Source of the DNA: Gallaecimonas mangrovi | GTDB lineage: Bacteria; Pseudomonadota; Gammaproteobacteria; Enterobacterales; Gallaecimonadaceae | Length of the DNA: 64,000 bases | Direction of reading: 5' to 3' | Assembly: GCF_003367375.1 (NCBI RefSeq) | Contig: NZ_CP031416.1 | Span: forward strand, 186,001-250,000 | Part shown: in pieces, positions 8,471-19,913 of the stretch | How the letters are laid out: each line of letters begins with the position of its first letter | How positions within the stretch are numbered: the stretch's first letter is position 1 | Notes under the pieces: generated by a model | Told to the model about the DNA's origin: nothing | Database searches by the model: none | The model's input: the letters and a program-made list of their open reading frames with translations, nothing else | Translations under genes and position numbers: made by a program

Positions 8471-10786
8471 TTAGCGTTTCAGGGCCGCTTTTAGCGCATC
8501 GGCCATGGCCGAATTACCGCTGCTGGCACCTGCACTTTGTGCCTGCGCTCTGCCCGCGCTGCGGTTATTGCTGCTGCGCTCAGGGCGGCTGCCGCTCGCT
8601 CGCGTATTGCCAGCTTGTTGGCCGGGCTCGTCGCTTAGGCGCATGGAAAGGGCTATGCGCTTTCTGGGCACATCAACGTCCATGACCTTCACTTTTACCA
8701 CCAGTCCGGCTTTGACCACTTCACGCGGATCGTTAATGCGGCGCTCGCTCATGGCGCTAATGTGCACCAGGCCGTCCTGGTGCACACCAATATCCACAAA
8801 GGCACCGAAGTTGGTGACGTTGGTCACCACGCCTTCTAGCACCATACCGGGGCGAAGGTCGTTTAGGGTTTCAACGCCGTCGGCAAAGCTGGCGGTTTTA
8901 AACTCGGGGCGCGGGTCGCGGCCGGGTTTGTCCAACTCTTTTAAGATGTCGGTGACGGTTGGCAGGCCAAACTGTTCGTCGACAAAGTCGCCGGGCTTGA
9001 GCTTTCTAAGCACATCCGAATTACCAATCAGTGCCGCTTCCACCTTGCCGGTATTGGCTTTGATTTTTTCCACCACCGGATAAGCTTCGGGGTGCACACC
9101 GGAGGCATCCAGCGGGTTATCGCCGTTCATGATGCGCAAAAAACCGGCGCATTGCTCAAAGGCTTTTGGCCCCAAACGCGGTACTTTTAATAGCTGTTTG
9201 CGGCTTTTAAATGCACCGTTTTCATTACGCCAGCCCACGACATTACTTGCCAAGGTGCTGTTTAAGCCGGACACCCGCGCTAACAGCGGCGCCGAGGCGG
9301 TATTCAAATCCACCCCCACACCGTTTACGCAGTCTTCCACCACCGCATCCAGGGCTTTAGCCAGCTGGTTTTGGTTTACATCGTGCTGGTACTGGCCCAC
9401 ACCAATGGATTTGGGGTCAATTTTCACCAGCTCTGCCAGCGGGTCTTGCAGGCGGCGGGCGATACTGACAGCGCCGCGCAAGGACACGTCCATATCCGGG
9501 AATTCGTTGGCGGCCAGCTCCGAGGCGGAATACACCGAAGCACCTGCTTCGCTGACCACCACTTTGGTAACTTTCAGATCCGGAGCCTTTTTAAACATCT
9601 CGGCCACCATGCGGTCGGTCTCGCGGCTGGCGGTGCCGTTACCGATGGCAATTAAGTCCACCTTGAACTTGCGGCAAAGCTGCTCCAGCGCATCGATAGA
9701 CTGCGCATACTGGCGCTTGGGCTCGAAAGGATAAATGGTGGCTGTGCCCAACACCTTGCCGGTGTCGTCCACCAGCGCCACTTTACAGCCGGTGCGAATG
9801 CCAGGGTCAAGACCCATCACCACTTTCGGGCCGGCAGGAGCGGCCATCAAGAGATCTTTGAGGTTGTCGCCGAAGACCTTAATGGCTTCACCTTCGGCGG
9901 CTTCGCGCACCCGGCCCATCAGTTCGGTTTCCATGTACATCAAAATCTTAATGCGCCAGGTCCAGCTAACCACTTGTTTAAGCCAGCTATCACGGGGGCT
10001 GTCACCCAAGTTAAGCCCTAAGTGCTTGGCAATAATCAGCTCGCAATAAGAGGTTTTAACGCTCTCTTCCTGGCCGGGGTCGGCATTAATGGCCAGCGCC
10101 AAAATGCCTTCGTTGCGGCCACGCAGCATGGCCAGCGCCCTGTGCGAGGGCACCTTGGCCAGCGGTTCTGAGTGGCTGAAATAATCGCTGAATTTGGCGC
10201 CCTCAAGCTCTTTGCCGTCCATCACCTTGGCGGTGAGCTGGGCGTTGCTCCAAAGATAGTGGCGGATTTTTTCCAACAGCGCGGCGTCTTCGGCAAAGCG
10301 CTCCATCAAAATGTAACGGGCGCCTTCAAGGGCGGCTTTAACGTCGGCCACATCACCACCGACATAGCCCTCGGCCAACAGTTGCGGGTCGGCGCTGGCG
10401 TTAGCCAGCAGTTCGTCGGCCAGCGGCTCCAGGCCTTGCTCGATGGCAATTTGCCCCTTGGTGCGGCGCTTGGGCTTGTAGGGCAGGTAGAGCTCTTCAA
10501 GTACCGTTTTGGTGTCGGCGCCAAGCAGCTCAGCCTTAAGGCTAGCGCTGAGCTTACCTTGCTCATCAATGCTTTTGATAATGGCCTGGCGGCGCTCTTC
10601 CAACTCGCGCAGGTAACCTAAGCGGGATTCGAGGTTACGCAGTTGGGTGTCGTCCAGGCCGCCGGTTACTTCTTTGCGGTAACGGGCAATAAAGGGAACG
10701 GTGGAACCTTCGTCCAGCAGCGCAACGGCGGCGCTGACTTGGGCTTCACGAACGCCGAGTTCTTCGGCAATTTTGTTGTTGATCAT
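8471..10786 (-). CDS. tex: RNA-binding transcription accessory protein Tex (YhgF)
   Basis: This 771-residue protein matches Tex/YhgF in length and order. A Tex N-terminal helical domain opens with [20 protein letters not shown], followed by [21 protein letters not shown] YqgF/RNase H-like domain begins at about residue 325 ([18 protein letters not shown]), helix-hairpin-helix repeats follow around [16 protein letters not shown], and an S1 RNA-binding domain around [20 protein letters not shown] comes before a Ser/Gly/Arg-rich low-complexity tail of about 50 residues. Tex is a nucleic-acid-binding factor tied to transcription and stress tolerance. Start: ATG at 10786 ([10 protein letters not shown]); an in-frame GTG at 10795 would add three residues and has a slightly better-spaced purine stretch, so the start is uncertain by 3 codons. 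It is divergent from greB. Confidence 0.95.
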   Translation of the reverse strand: MINNKIAEELGVREAQVSAAVALLDEGSTVPFIARYRKEVTGGLDDTQLRNLESRLGYLRELEERRQAIIKSIDEQGKLSASLKAELLGADTKTVLEELYLPYKPKRRTKGQIAIEQGLEPLADELLANASADPQLLAEGYVGGDVADVKAALEGARYILMERFAEDAALLEKIRHYLWSNAQLTAKVMDGKELEGAKFSDYFSHSEPLAKVPSHRALAMLRGRNEGILALAINADPGQEESVKTSYCELIIAKHLGLNLGDSPRDSWLKQVVSWTWRIKILMYMETELMGRVREAAEGEAIKVFGDNLKDLLMAAPAGPKVVMGLDPGIRTGCKVALVDDTGKVLGTATIYPFEPKRQYAQSIDALEQLCRKFKVDLIAIGNGTASRETDRMVAEMFKKAPDLKVTKVVVSEAGASVYSASELAANEFPDMDVSLRGAVSIARRLQDPLAELVKIDPKSIGVGQYQHDVNQNQLAKALDAVVEDCVNGVGVDLNTASAPLLARVSGLNSTLASNVVGWRNENGAFKSRKQLLKVPRLGPKAFEQCAGFLRIMNGDNPLDASGVHPEAYPVVEKIKANTGKVEAALIGNSDVLRKLKPGDFVDEQFGLPTVTDILKELDKPGRDPRPEFKTASFADGVETLNDLRPGMVLEGVVTNVTNFGAFVDIGVHQDGLVHISAMSERRINDPREVVKAGLVVKVKVMDVDVPRKRIALSMRLSDEPGQQAGNTRASGSRPERSSNNRSAGRAQAQSAGASSGNSAMADALKAALKR

Positions 10787-10965
10787 CCTTACCACTTATT
10801 TCTTTCGTGCGCGCACGTGTGAGGGGCATTGTGCCATGCTGGCCGGTAATGGGAATGGCCTTTTTATCAAGACTGGCGGCCCATTCAGAAAATGCCTGAA
10901 GTCGGCCTTGCTAAGCTGCCGCCAAGGCGATAAAACTCGACTGTTGTTAACAGAATGATTGACCG

Positions 10966-11451
10966 ATGCGAACTGACCTTATTACCCGCGAGGGTTATAA
11001 CGCCCTGAAACAAGAGCTGGATTATTTATGGCGCACTGAGCGCCCGGACGTGACAAAAAAAGTGGCTTGGGCGGCCAGTCTTGGTGACCGCAGTGAAAAT
11101 GCGGATTACCAATACAACAAAAAGCGGCTGCGAGAAATTGACCGGCGGGTACGCTTTTTGCGAAAGCGCTTGGAAATTCTCAAAGTGGTGGATTATTCCC
11201 CCCAGCAAGACGGTAAGGTGTTCTTTGGTGCCTGGGTAGAAGTTGAAAACGAAGCCGGTGATACCCGGCGTTTTCGTATTGTTGGCCCCGACGAGATTTA
11301 TGGCCGCAAAGATTACATTTCCATTGATGCACCCATGGCCCGCGCCTTGTTAAAAAAAGAAGTAGACGACGAAGTGGTGGTTGCCACACCAGAGGGCCGC
11401 AAGATTTGGTTTGTAACAACCATTGATTACAACGCGGGAAATGAATTGTAA
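10966..11451 (+). CDS. greB: transcription elongation factor GreB
   Basis: GreB binds the secondary channel of RNA polymerase and stimulates cleavage of backtracked transcripts. The 161-residue protein has an N-terminal coiled-coil (residues 1-75) with the acidic tip region LGDRSENADYQYNKKRL, where the paired Asp/Glu lie, and a C-terminal FKBP-like globular domain (RFRIVGPDEIYGRKDYIS). The basic patch and the longer start sequence MRTDLITREGY fit GreB better than GreA. Its place between divergent tex and ompR matches the conserved gammaproteobacterial order. The Shine-Dalgarno is weak. Confidence 0.95.
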   Translation: MRTDLITREGYNALKQELDYLWRTERPDVTKKVAWAASLGDRSENADYQYNKKRLREIDRRVRFLRKRLEILKVVDYSPQQDGKVFFGAWVEVENEAGDTRRFRIVGPDEIYGRKDYISIDAPMARALLKKEVDDEVVVATPEGRKIWFVTTIDYNAGNEL

Positions 11452-11524
11452 CAAAGGCAATGAGGCTTCTGAGCCGGCAACTTTTTATAGTAAAAGCCGA
11501 TGGTTACCTTGGGTGGATAAAATA

Positions 11525-12250
11525 ATGACGCAGGAAAGCACCAAGATCCTGGTAGTGGACGATGACATGCGCTTACGGGCGCTGTTGGAGCGCTACCTGA
11601 TGGAACAGGAATTCCAGGTTCGCGCGGTAGCCAATGCCGAGCAAATGGACCGTTTGCTGGAGCGGGAAAACTTCCACCTGATGGTGCTTGATTTAATGCT
11701 GCCCGGTGAAGATGGCCTGGCCATTTGTAAACGGCTGCGTTCAAGGGATATGAATATCCCCATCATCATGCTCACCGCCAAGGGCGACGAGGTCGACCGC
11801 ATCGTTGGCCTGGAGCTGGGCGCCGACGACTACCTGGCCAAACCCTTTAACCCCCGGGAACTACTGGCCCGTATTCGGGCGGTGCTGCGCCGCCGCACCT
11901 TAGAGGCGCCAGGAGCACCGGCCAACGAAGAGCAGGAAGTGAGCTTTGGTGACTTTCGCCTCAACCTCGGTACCCGTGAAATGTTCCGTGGTGACCAGCA
12001 TATGCCGCTGACCTCGGGTGAGTTTGCCGTGCTCAAGGCCTTGGTTAACCACCCGCGCGAGCCGTTATCCCGCGACAAATTGATGAACTTGGCCCGTGGC
12101 CGCGATTATTCGGCGCTGGAGCGCAGCATTGATGTGCAGGTATCCAGGCTGCGCCGCATGATAGAGCAAGACCCGGCTCACCCCCGTTACATTCAAACCG
12201 TGTGGGGCCTGGGTTATGTCTTTGTACCCGATGGTCGCCCACGGCAATGA
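11525..12250 (+). CDS. ompR: DNA-binding response regulator OmpR
   Basis: This 241-residue OmpR has a receiver domain (residues 7-125) with the acidic pocket VVDDD, the phosphorylated Asp at about residue 56 in [11 protein letters not shown], the conserved Thr in MLTAKGDE and Lys in [11 protein letters not shown] winged-helix DNA-binding domain (about 140-237) ends in the wing [12 protein letters not shown]. The frame is open far upstream into greB, but the ATG giving [14 protein letters not shown] matches known OmpR starts. The stop overlaps the envZ start by ATGA, so regulator and kinase are translationally coupled. In relatives it controls porins and osmotic responses; targets here are not visible. 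Confidence 0.95.
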   Translation: MTQESTKILVVDDDMRLRALLERYLMEQEFQVRAVANAEQMDRLLERENFHLMVLDLMLPGEDGLAICKRLRSRDMNIPIIMLTAKGDEVDRIVGLELGADDYLAKPFNPRELLARIRAVLRRRTLEAPGAPANEEQEVSFGDFRLNLGTREMFRGDQHMPLTSGEFAVLKALVNHPREPLSRDKLMNLARGRDYSALERSIDVQVSRLRRMIEQDPAHPRYIQTVWGLGYVFVPDGRPRQ

Positions 12251-13584
12251 GGCTATTGCCCAAATCGGCCTTTGGCCAAACCGTGATGCTGCTGGCCGGG
12301 TTATTGCTGATTAACCAATTGGTTAGCTACACCATCGTGGTGATGTACGTCATCAAACCCAGCTACGACCAAATCAACGACCTGCTGGCCAAGCAGGTCA
12401 AAACAGTGTTCCTGGATGAACCCCTTCACGGTCGCAAACGCATTGAAGTGCCCGACGAGCTGCGGGAGCGCTTTTTCAAAGCCACCGGCATTGAAATGTA
12501 TAGCCAGCAAGCGGCGGCGGCGGCAGGTGTTAATCAGGCGACCTATTACAGCTACTTGTCGAACGAGCTCGGTGAAGAACTGGGTGGCACCACCGAGGTG
12601 CGCATCAGCGAAGGCGCCAGTTTTGATATTTGGGTACGCCCGCCAATGGCGCCGCACTATTGGCTCAAAGTCCCGCTTACCGGTTTTCAAGGCTTTCAGT
12701 TCTCGCCGCTGCCGCTGTATTTGGCGCTTATCGGCGTGCTGTCGGTGCTGGGAGGCTGGCTGTTTGCGCGGCGTTTGAACCGGCCGCTGAAAAAATTGGA
12801 AGTAGCGGCGCACCGGGTTGGCCGCGGGGAACGCCCCGACCGTTTGCCAGAAGATGTCGGTTCAACCGAGGTAGAAGCGGTGACCCGCGCCTTTAACCAA
12901 ATGGCCAAAGGGGTAGCGCAGCTGGAGGACGACAGGGCGCTATTGATGGCCGGTATTTCCCACGATTTACGCACACCGCTGACGCGCATTCGCCTGGCCA
13001 CCGAAATGATGGAAAGCTCTGAAAACTACCTAAAAGACGGTATTAACGACGACATTGAAGACATGAACGCCATTATCGACCAGTTCATTGCTTATGTGCG
13101 CCAAGACCGTGAAGACAGCCCCGAGCCGTGCGACGTGGCGACCTTGATTGAAGATGCGGTTAGCGCCTTTGCCGACCGGCCCTTAGAAGCTAGCCTGCAA
13201 TTGGCCAAATTACCCGAACTTTGGGTCAGGCCGCTGTCGATAAAACGGCTTATTTATAACCTTTTGGAAAATGCCGAACGCTACGGCCGCGGCCAGGCGC
13301 AGGTGGAAGCGCGCCTGTCGGTTGACCGCCATTGGCTGGTGCTGAAAGTCGGCGATAACGGCCCCGGTATTCCCGAAAACGAGCGTGAGCGTTTGTTCTT
13401 GCCGTTTGAACGGGGCGACAAGGCCCGCAGCACCCACGGCTCTGGTCTTGGCCTTGCCATCATCAAAAAAATTGTCGACTCCTATCACGGCAAAATCACC
13501 TTAGGCCAGGCGGCGACTCTTGGGGGCTTGTCGGTAGAAATTCGCCTGCCACTCACCTCTCTTAGCCCGGTTGACGAAGCCTAA
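12247..13584 (+). CDS. envZ: osmosensor histidine kinase EnvZ
   Basis: This 445-residue inner-membrane kinase has a first membrane helix at about residues 12-35, a periplasmic domain of about 120 residues, a second helix around 158-178 ([17 protein letters not shown]), a HAMP linker and a dimerisation domain with the phospho-accepting His239 in [14 protein letters not shown]. The catalytic ATPase domain contains an N box ([10 protein letters not shown]), a G1 box (GDNGPGIP) and a G2 box (GSGLGLAI). The start overlaps the ompR stop. It phosphorylates and dephosphorylates OmpR in response to osmotic or envelope state. The periplasmic Ala-rich segment near residues 88-98 is unremarkable otherwise. 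Confidence 0.95.
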   Translation: MRLLPKSAFGQTVMLLAGLLLINQLVSYTIVVMYVIKPSYDQINDLLAKQVKTVFLDEPLHGRKRIEVPDELRERFFKATGIEMYSQQAAAAAGVNQATYYSYLSNELGEELGGTTEVRISEGASFDIWVRPPMAPHYWLKVPLTGFQGFQFSPLPLYLALIGVLSVLGGWLFARRLNRPLKKLEVAAHRVGRGERPDRLPEDVGSTEVEAVTRAFNQMAKGVAQLEDDRALLMAGISHDLRTPLTRIRLATEMMESSENYLKDGINDDIEDMNAIIDQFIAYVRQDREDSPEPCDVATLIEDAVSAFADRPLEASLQLAKLPELWVRPLSIKRLIYNLLENAERYGRGQAQVEARLSVDRHWLVLKVGDNGPGIPENERERLFLPFERGDKARSTHGSGLGLAIIKKIVDSYHGKITLGQAATLGGLSVEIRLPLTSLSPVDEA

Positions 13585-13696
13585 GCGCCCTTCATTAGCG
13601 AAAAGTCGTATTGCCCTTGGTGGGTTTTGCCGCAATGGTTGCTACAACTAGATAACGATTATTTAAAAAGCAGCAAACCAAAAATAAGGGCCGCAT

Positions 13697-15370
13697 ATGA
13701 GTGCTATCGTATTGCTGGTATTGGGGTTAGGGGGAATGGCCCTCGGCTATTTCTTTTATTCTCGTTTCATTGCCAACCACATCTACAAACTCGACGAGAA
13801 CTTCAAAACACCCGCCCATGAAATGGAAGACGGTGTTGATTTTGTTCCCACCAATAAATTTGTGCTCTGGGGCCACCACTTTACCTCGGTGGCGGGGGCC
13901 GCGCCTATTGTTGGCCCGGCCATCGCTGTTATTTGGGGCTGGTTGCCCGCGTTTTTGTGGGTCACGGTTGGCACCATCTTCTTTGCCGGGGTTCATGACT
14001 TTGGCGCCATCTGGGCCAGTATTCGTAACCGTGCGAAATCGGTCGGGGCACTGACCGGGGAAGTGGTGGGTAAACGGGCCCGCGCGGTATTTATGATTGT
14101 CATCTTCCTGGTGCTGTTGATGGTCAACGCCGTGTTTGGGGTGGTGATAGCCAAGCTGCTTATCAATAACCCCGGCGCCGTGGTGCCGGTGTGGGGCGCG
14201 GTGGCGGTGGCGCTGGTGATTGGCCAGCTGATTTACCGCTTTAAATTCAGCCTTGGCTGGGTATCGCTGATTGGCATTATCGTACTTTATGCGCTGATTT
14301 ACGTTGGCCCCTCAATGCCCATTACCTTGCCTGCAAGCACCTTGGGGTTGTCGGCCTCGGCCAGCTGGATCTTACTGCTGTTCCTTTATGCCGCTATTGC
14401 TTCCCTGCTGCCGGTGTGGATGTTGCTGCAACCTCGCGACTACATCAACGGCCTACAGCTTTTTGTGGGGCTGATTTTGCTCTACGCCGCGGTGCTGATT
14501 GCCAACCCCAGTGTGGTGGCACCGATGATCAACATGAACGTGCCAGCTAACACACCGTCGATGGTGCCGCTGCTGTTTGTCACCATTGCCTGTGGCGCCA
14601 TCTCGGGCTTCCATGGCTTGGTGGCCTCGGGCACAACCTCCAAGCAGCTCAACAAAGAAACCGATGCGCGTTTTGTGGGTTACTTTGGCGCTGTGGGTGA
14701 AGGGGCCTTGGCCCTGGCAGCCATTATTGCGGCCACCGCCGGTTTTGCCTCACTTGCCGACTGGCAGGCCGTTTACAGCGCCTTTGGTAAAGGTGGCGTC
14801 TTGGCCTTTGTTGACGGTGGCGCGGCAATTTTACATGCCGGTACCGGTATTGATGCGGCCGTAGCCTCGACCATGCTAACGGTGATGGCAGCGCTTTTTG
14901 CTGGCACCACCATGGACACCGGCCTGCGCCTGCAACGTTACATTTTCCAAGAATGGGGTGAGATTTATAACATCAAGTGGATGGGTAAAGCCTTGCCTGC
15001 CACCTTGTTGGCGGTTGGCAGTTGCTTGGTGTTGGCCTTTGGGGCCGGCGGCGCCGACGGTTCCGGTGGCCTGCTGATTTGGCCGCTATTTGGCACCACC
15101 AACCAGCTGCTGGCGGGCCTGACCTTGCTGGTTATCACCGTGATGCTGGTGCGCCGTAAGTCGCCCACCATTTACACCCTGGCACCTTTGGTGTTCCTGT
15201 TGGTGATGACCCTGGCGGCCTTGTTGTTGCAACTAAAAGGCTTCTACGACCAGCAAAAATGGTTCTTGCTGGGCCTCGATGTTGTGGTGCTGGTGGCCGC
15301 CATTTTGGTGACCTTGGAATGCGCCGCTGCCCTTAAAGCGGAAAAACGCAAAGCGGCAGAGGCCGAATAA
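13697..15370 (+). CDS. cstA: carbon starvation protein CstA-family transporter
   Basis: This 557-residue polytopic membrane protein has more than a dozen hydrophobic helices and the CstA signature FVLWGHHFTSVAGAAPIVGP near residue 55, followed by GVHDFGAIWASIRN. CstA proteins import pyruvate or peptides; the E. coli proteins CstA and BtsT are about 700 residues, while this belongs to a shorter branch. AAGGG lies about 7 bases before the ATG. Two genes follow on the same strand after an 82-base gap: a cory-CC-star protein and an ArsA-type ATPase. No obvious LytS/LytT-type regulator is adjacent. The specific substrate is not known. Confidence 0.88.
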   Translation: MSAIVLLVLGLGGMALGYFFYSRFIANHIYKLDENFKTPAHEMEDGVDFVPTNKFVLWGHHFTSVAGAAPIVGPAIAVIWGWLPAFLWVTVGTIFFAGVHDFGAIWASIRNRAKSVGALTGEVVGKRARAVFMIVIFLVLLMVNAVFGVVIAKLLINNPGAVVPVWGAVAVALVIGQLIYRFKFSLGWVSLIGIIVLYALIYVGPSMPITLPASTLGLSASASWILLLFLYAAIASLLPVWMLLQPRDYINGLQLFVGLILLYAAVLIANPSVVAPMINMNVPANTPSMVPLLFVTIACGAISGFHGLVASGTTSKQLNKETDARFVGYFGAVGEGALALAAIIAATAGFASLADWQAVYSAFGKGGVLAFVDGGAAILHAGTGIDAAVASTMLTVMAALFAGTTMDTGLRLQRYIFQEWGEIYNIKWMGKALPATLLAVGSCLVLAFGAGGADGSGGLLIWPLFGTTNQLLAGLTLLVITVMLVRRKSPTIYTLAPLVFLLVMTLAALLLQLKGFYDQQKWFLLGLDVVVLVAAILVTLECAAALKAEKRKAAEAE

Positions 15371-15381
15371 CCCACTGCCAA

Positions 15382-15408
15382 GGGGCTAGCCTGCAATCGG
15401 CTGGCCCC
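15382..15408 (+). other. 10-bp hairpin between cstA and the cory-CC-star gene
   Basis: GGGGCTAGCC pairs with GGCTGGCCCC (one G-T wobble) around a 7-base loop, 12 bases after the cstA stop. There is no T-run after it, so it is unlikely to be a simple terminator. It may stabilise the cstA message or separate its expression from the two following genes. Confidence 0.4.
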
Positions 15409-15452
15409 TGTTGGCGGCTGTGACATGTTGCACCTAAAGGAGCACAGCCTTC

Positions 15453-15731
15453 ATGAAAGAAACCCTGTCAAAATTCAAATTCTGGTACCAAAAGGCCGGT
15501 GAGCTGGGTGCCCAGTATTACAACGCCCCTTACCGGGCCGCCATTGCCCGCGCCAAACGGGAAGAAGATGACATGTTCATGCTGTTGGTGTTCTCCGAAA
15601 TGATGGGCGTGCCCAATCCGGCTTCCTGGTATTGCCTGGAATTACAGCCACTGTTGTTAGACCGCTTCCATCAATGGCACCAGCGCATGGGCATGGAACA
15701 CTCGCCTTTAGATAACTTCCGGTGCTGCTAA
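15453..15731 (+). CDS. cory-CC-star family small protein
   Basis: This 92-residue protein ends in Cys-Cys followed directly by the stop codon, with a conserved-looking core (APYRAAIARAKREEDDMFML and GVPNPASWYCLELQP). This layout fits what I recall of the small 'cory-CC-star' family, named for the terminal CC and stop; the match is from memory and not a search. AAAGGAG is 8 bases before the ATG. The stop overlaps the ATG of the ArsA-type ATPase by one base (TAATG), so the two are translationally coupled and probably act together. Function unknown. Confidence 0.65.
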   Translation: MKETLSKFKFWYQKAGELGAQYYNAPYRAAIARAKREEDDMFMLLVFSEMMGVPNPASWYCLELQPLLLDRFHQWHQRMGMEHSPLDNFRCC

Positions 15732-16744
15732 TGGCGCTGAGTCTTGAACAACTCATTTGTGAAAAGCGGCTGTTGCTGGTGGGCGGCAAGGGCGGTGTGG
15801 GCAAAACCACGGTGTCGGCTGCGCTGGCGGTGGCCGCTGCCAATGCTGGCCGCAAGGTGTTGCTGGTGTCTACCGATCCGGCCCACAGCTTGTCTGATGC
15901 TTTTGATACGGCCATAGGCGGTAAAGAAAAGATGCTGGCCGCTAACTTAACGGTGCTAGAGCTGGACCCAGACGCGGAAGTGGATGCCTATCTCGAGCGG
16001 GTATTAGGGCAGATGCGCCGTTATGTGGGGCCAGATCAGGTAAGCGAGCTAACCCGCCAGTTACGGCTTTCCAGCCAATCCCCCGGCGCCCAGGAAGCGG
16101 CGCTTTTGGAACGGATGGCAAGGCTGATGGAAGAGGGCCTTGAGCAATACGACTTGCTGGTTTTCGATACCGCGCCAACCGGCCACACCCTAAGGCTGTT
16201 AAGTTTGCCTGAGGTGATGGCGGCTTGGACCGATGGCCTTTTAAAGCACAACAAGCGTTCGGAAAAACTGGGGGAGGTTTTGGCGCACCTAACGCCGGGG
16301 CGTAGCGTGAATAATCCCATGGGCGACCCCAGTCAGAACGCGTTGGAAGGCCTGGACGACAAAGGTAAGCAGCTGGCCGAGACCCTACTTAAACGCCAGC
16401 GGTTGTTTCACCGTACCCGCCATTTGTTAGCTGACGCGGCTAAAACCGCCTTTCTGTTTGTTCTCACGCCGGAAAAGCTACCGATACTGGAAACTGAACG
16501 TGCCGTTGCCGCCTTGCTAGCGTCGAAAATTCCGGTGGCAGGGGCGGTGGTGAACCGGGTATTACCGGCTGCCACCGGTAATAGCTTTTGGGCGGCGCGC
16601 TTTGAACGTCAGCAGCGGCACCTGGCCGATATCGACAGCAGGCTCAGGCAAGTACCAAGGGTAGCGGTACCGCTATATGAAGATGACATTCAAGGGCTAG
16701 ATAAGCTCGCAGTTTTTGCCCGCACCTTATTGCATGCTCGCTAA
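15731..16744 (+). CDS. ArsA/Get3-family ATPase
   Basis: This 337-residue cytoplasmic ATPase of the SIMIBI class has a deviant Walker A loop GGKGGVGKTTVSAA at about residue 19 with the signature Lys. It has a switch I region around STDPAHSLSDAFD, a switch II/ADP-loop motif DTAPTGHTLRLLSLP near residue 148, and a later VLTPEKLPILETERA segment typical of ArsA and Get3. Only one ATPase half is present, as in Get3 and not the duplicated plasmid ArsA, and no arsenic genes are nearby. The CxxC zinc motif of eukaryotic Get3 is absent. The ATG at 15731 overlaps the preceding stop. An upstream GTG at 15722 is possible. The link with a protein ending in Cys-Cys is the best clue to its client. Confidence 0.85.
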   Translation: MALSLEQLICEKRLLLVGGKGGVGKTTVSAALAVAAANAGRKVLLVSTDPAHSLSDAFDTAIGGKEKMLAANLTVLELDPDAEVDAYLERVLGQMRRYVGPDQVSELTRQLRLSSQSPGAQEAALLERMARLMEEGLEQYDLLVFDTAPTGHTLRLLSLPEVMAAWTDGLLKHNKRSEKLGEVLAHLTPGRSVNNPMGDPSQNALEGLDDKGKQLAETLLKRQRLFHRTRHLLADAAKTAFLFVLTPEKLPILETERAVAALLASKIPVAGAVVNRVLPAATGNSFWAARFERQQRHLADIDSRLRQVPRVAVPLYEDDIQGLDKLAVFARTLLHAR

Positions 16745-16767
16745 AGCCGCCATCAAGGCGGCTTTTC
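16743..16767 (+). terminator. rho-independent terminator after the ArsA-type ATPase
   Basis: An AAAGCCGCC/GGCGGCTTTT stem with a 5-base loop begins at the stop codon. It marks the end of the cstA/cory-CC-star/ArsA group. Confidence 0.75.
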
Positions 16768-16943
16768 ATTACTGTGGGCCTGGCATTGGGTAGGTTTAAT
16801 AGGAAAAACCTATAGTGTTCATAGCCAATCATCGTTTTAGTAATTGATTCCGGGCTGCTATTTTTTAACTAAGTTTAACGAAGGTAAGGGTGTTTACCTG
16901 CCTTCAGGTGTGGCTAACTACTAGACACAAAAGACATTGCTAG

Positions 16944-19120
<2,177 letters not shown>

Positions 19121-19132
19121 TAGACCTGCAAC

Positions 19133-19161
19133 AAAAAGCCGCCGCCTTTGCGGCGGCTTTT
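19133..19161. terminator. bidirectional terminator between katG and the oxidoreductase
   Basis: A long stem AAAAGCCGCCGC/GCGGCGGCTTTT with a 4-base loop sits between two convergent genes, with T-runs on both strands. Confidence 0.85.
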
Positions 19162-19163
19162 CT

Positions 19164-19802
19164 TTAATAGGCCAAGGTAAAGCGGCGATTGAGATGGGCT
19201 GGGCTTTCCAGCTCGTCAATCATTGCCTTGGCAAAATCTTGCACCGAGATTTGGCTGTTACCCTCGGCGTCCAGTAGCAACTGGTCACTGCCCAGGCGAT
19301 ATTGGCCGCTGCGCTCACCGGGGGCTATTATCGCGGCGGGTGACAGCATGGTCCAGGTTACCGCTGACTGGGCACGAAGTTGGTTAAGAGCGTAGCGAGC
19401 ACCTTCGGCGGTGGCTTTGTATTCAGCCGGGAAGCTGGGTGTGTCAATCAGCAACTGACCCGGTGCCACTTCCAAAGAACCCGCACCTCCCACCACCAAT
19501 AGGCGTTTGGCTGCGGCGTCTTTGGCGGCGGTGAGTATGCTGTCAAAACCTTTGGCAAAGTAGCCCTGTACGTCTTGCTGGGCATGGCCGGAAAAGGCGC
19601 TCAAGACCGCATCAAAATCCCGTAGCTGTTCGGTCAGGGCCTTGGTGTCTTGCACATCAACTTTGACGATATAAAGACCCGGCTCTGTGTCCAGGCGTTC
19701 TGGGCGACTGACCAGGGCTGTAACACTGTGGCCTCGGCTTAAGGCTTCTGCACGTAAGGCCGAACCAATAAAGCCGCTGGCACCGATAAGGGCAATTTTC
19801 AT
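19164..19802 (-). CDS. NAD(P)-binding oxidoreductase / epimerase-like protein (YwnB type)
   Basis: This 212-residue Rossmann-fold protein has a dinucleotide-binding motif at the extreme N-terminus (IALIGASGFIGSALRAEALSRG) and a second conserved stretch LLVVGGAGSLEVAPG near residue 103. These place it with atypical short-chain dehydrogenases of the NmrA/YwnB group. It lacks the YxxxK catalytic pair of classical SDRs, as far as I can see. CGAGG lies before the ATG at 19802. It is divergent from the LysR-type regulator, the usual arrangement for a regulator and its target. Substrate unknown. Confidence 0.8.
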   Translation of the reverse strand: MKIALIGASGFIGSALRAEALSRGHSVTALVSRPERLDTEPGLYIVKVDVQDTKALTEQLRDFDAVLSAFSGHAQQDVQGYFAKGFDSILTAAKDAAAKRLLVVGGAGSLEVAPGQLLIDTPSFPAEYKATAEGARYALNQLRAQSAVTWTMLSPAAIIAPGERSGQYRLGSDQLLLDAEGNSQISVQDFAKAMIDELESPAHLNRRFTLAY

Positions 19803-19887
19803 GGGGTTTTCCTCGTTTCCTGTAGCAGATGCCGGGGATTTTGCGCTCAGTTATTGATTTGAAAAACGCCGTAATTAATAATTCATT

Positions 19888-19904
19888 GTTATCAAAATAA
19901 TAAC
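19888..19904. promoter_or_regulatory. possible LysR operator (GTTAT-N7-ATAAC)
   Basis: An inverted repeat GTTAT/ATAAC with a 7-base AT-rich centre lies in the 111-base gap between the divergent oxidoreductase and LysR genes. LysR regulators often bind such interrupted palindromes next to their own start. This is position-based inference only. Confidence 0.25.
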
Positions 19905-19913
19905 GGTGAGGCT

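Noticed and set aside
15731-16744. Arsenite efflux ATPase
   Set aside because: Only one ATPase half, no arsR, arsB, arsC or arsD nearby; Get3-like family name kept without arsenic function.
16805-16850. Possible OxyR site upstream of katG (ATAG half-sites at 16812 and 16821)
   Set aside because: Only two loosely spaced ATAG tetramers match; the four-part spacing of an OxyR site is not met.
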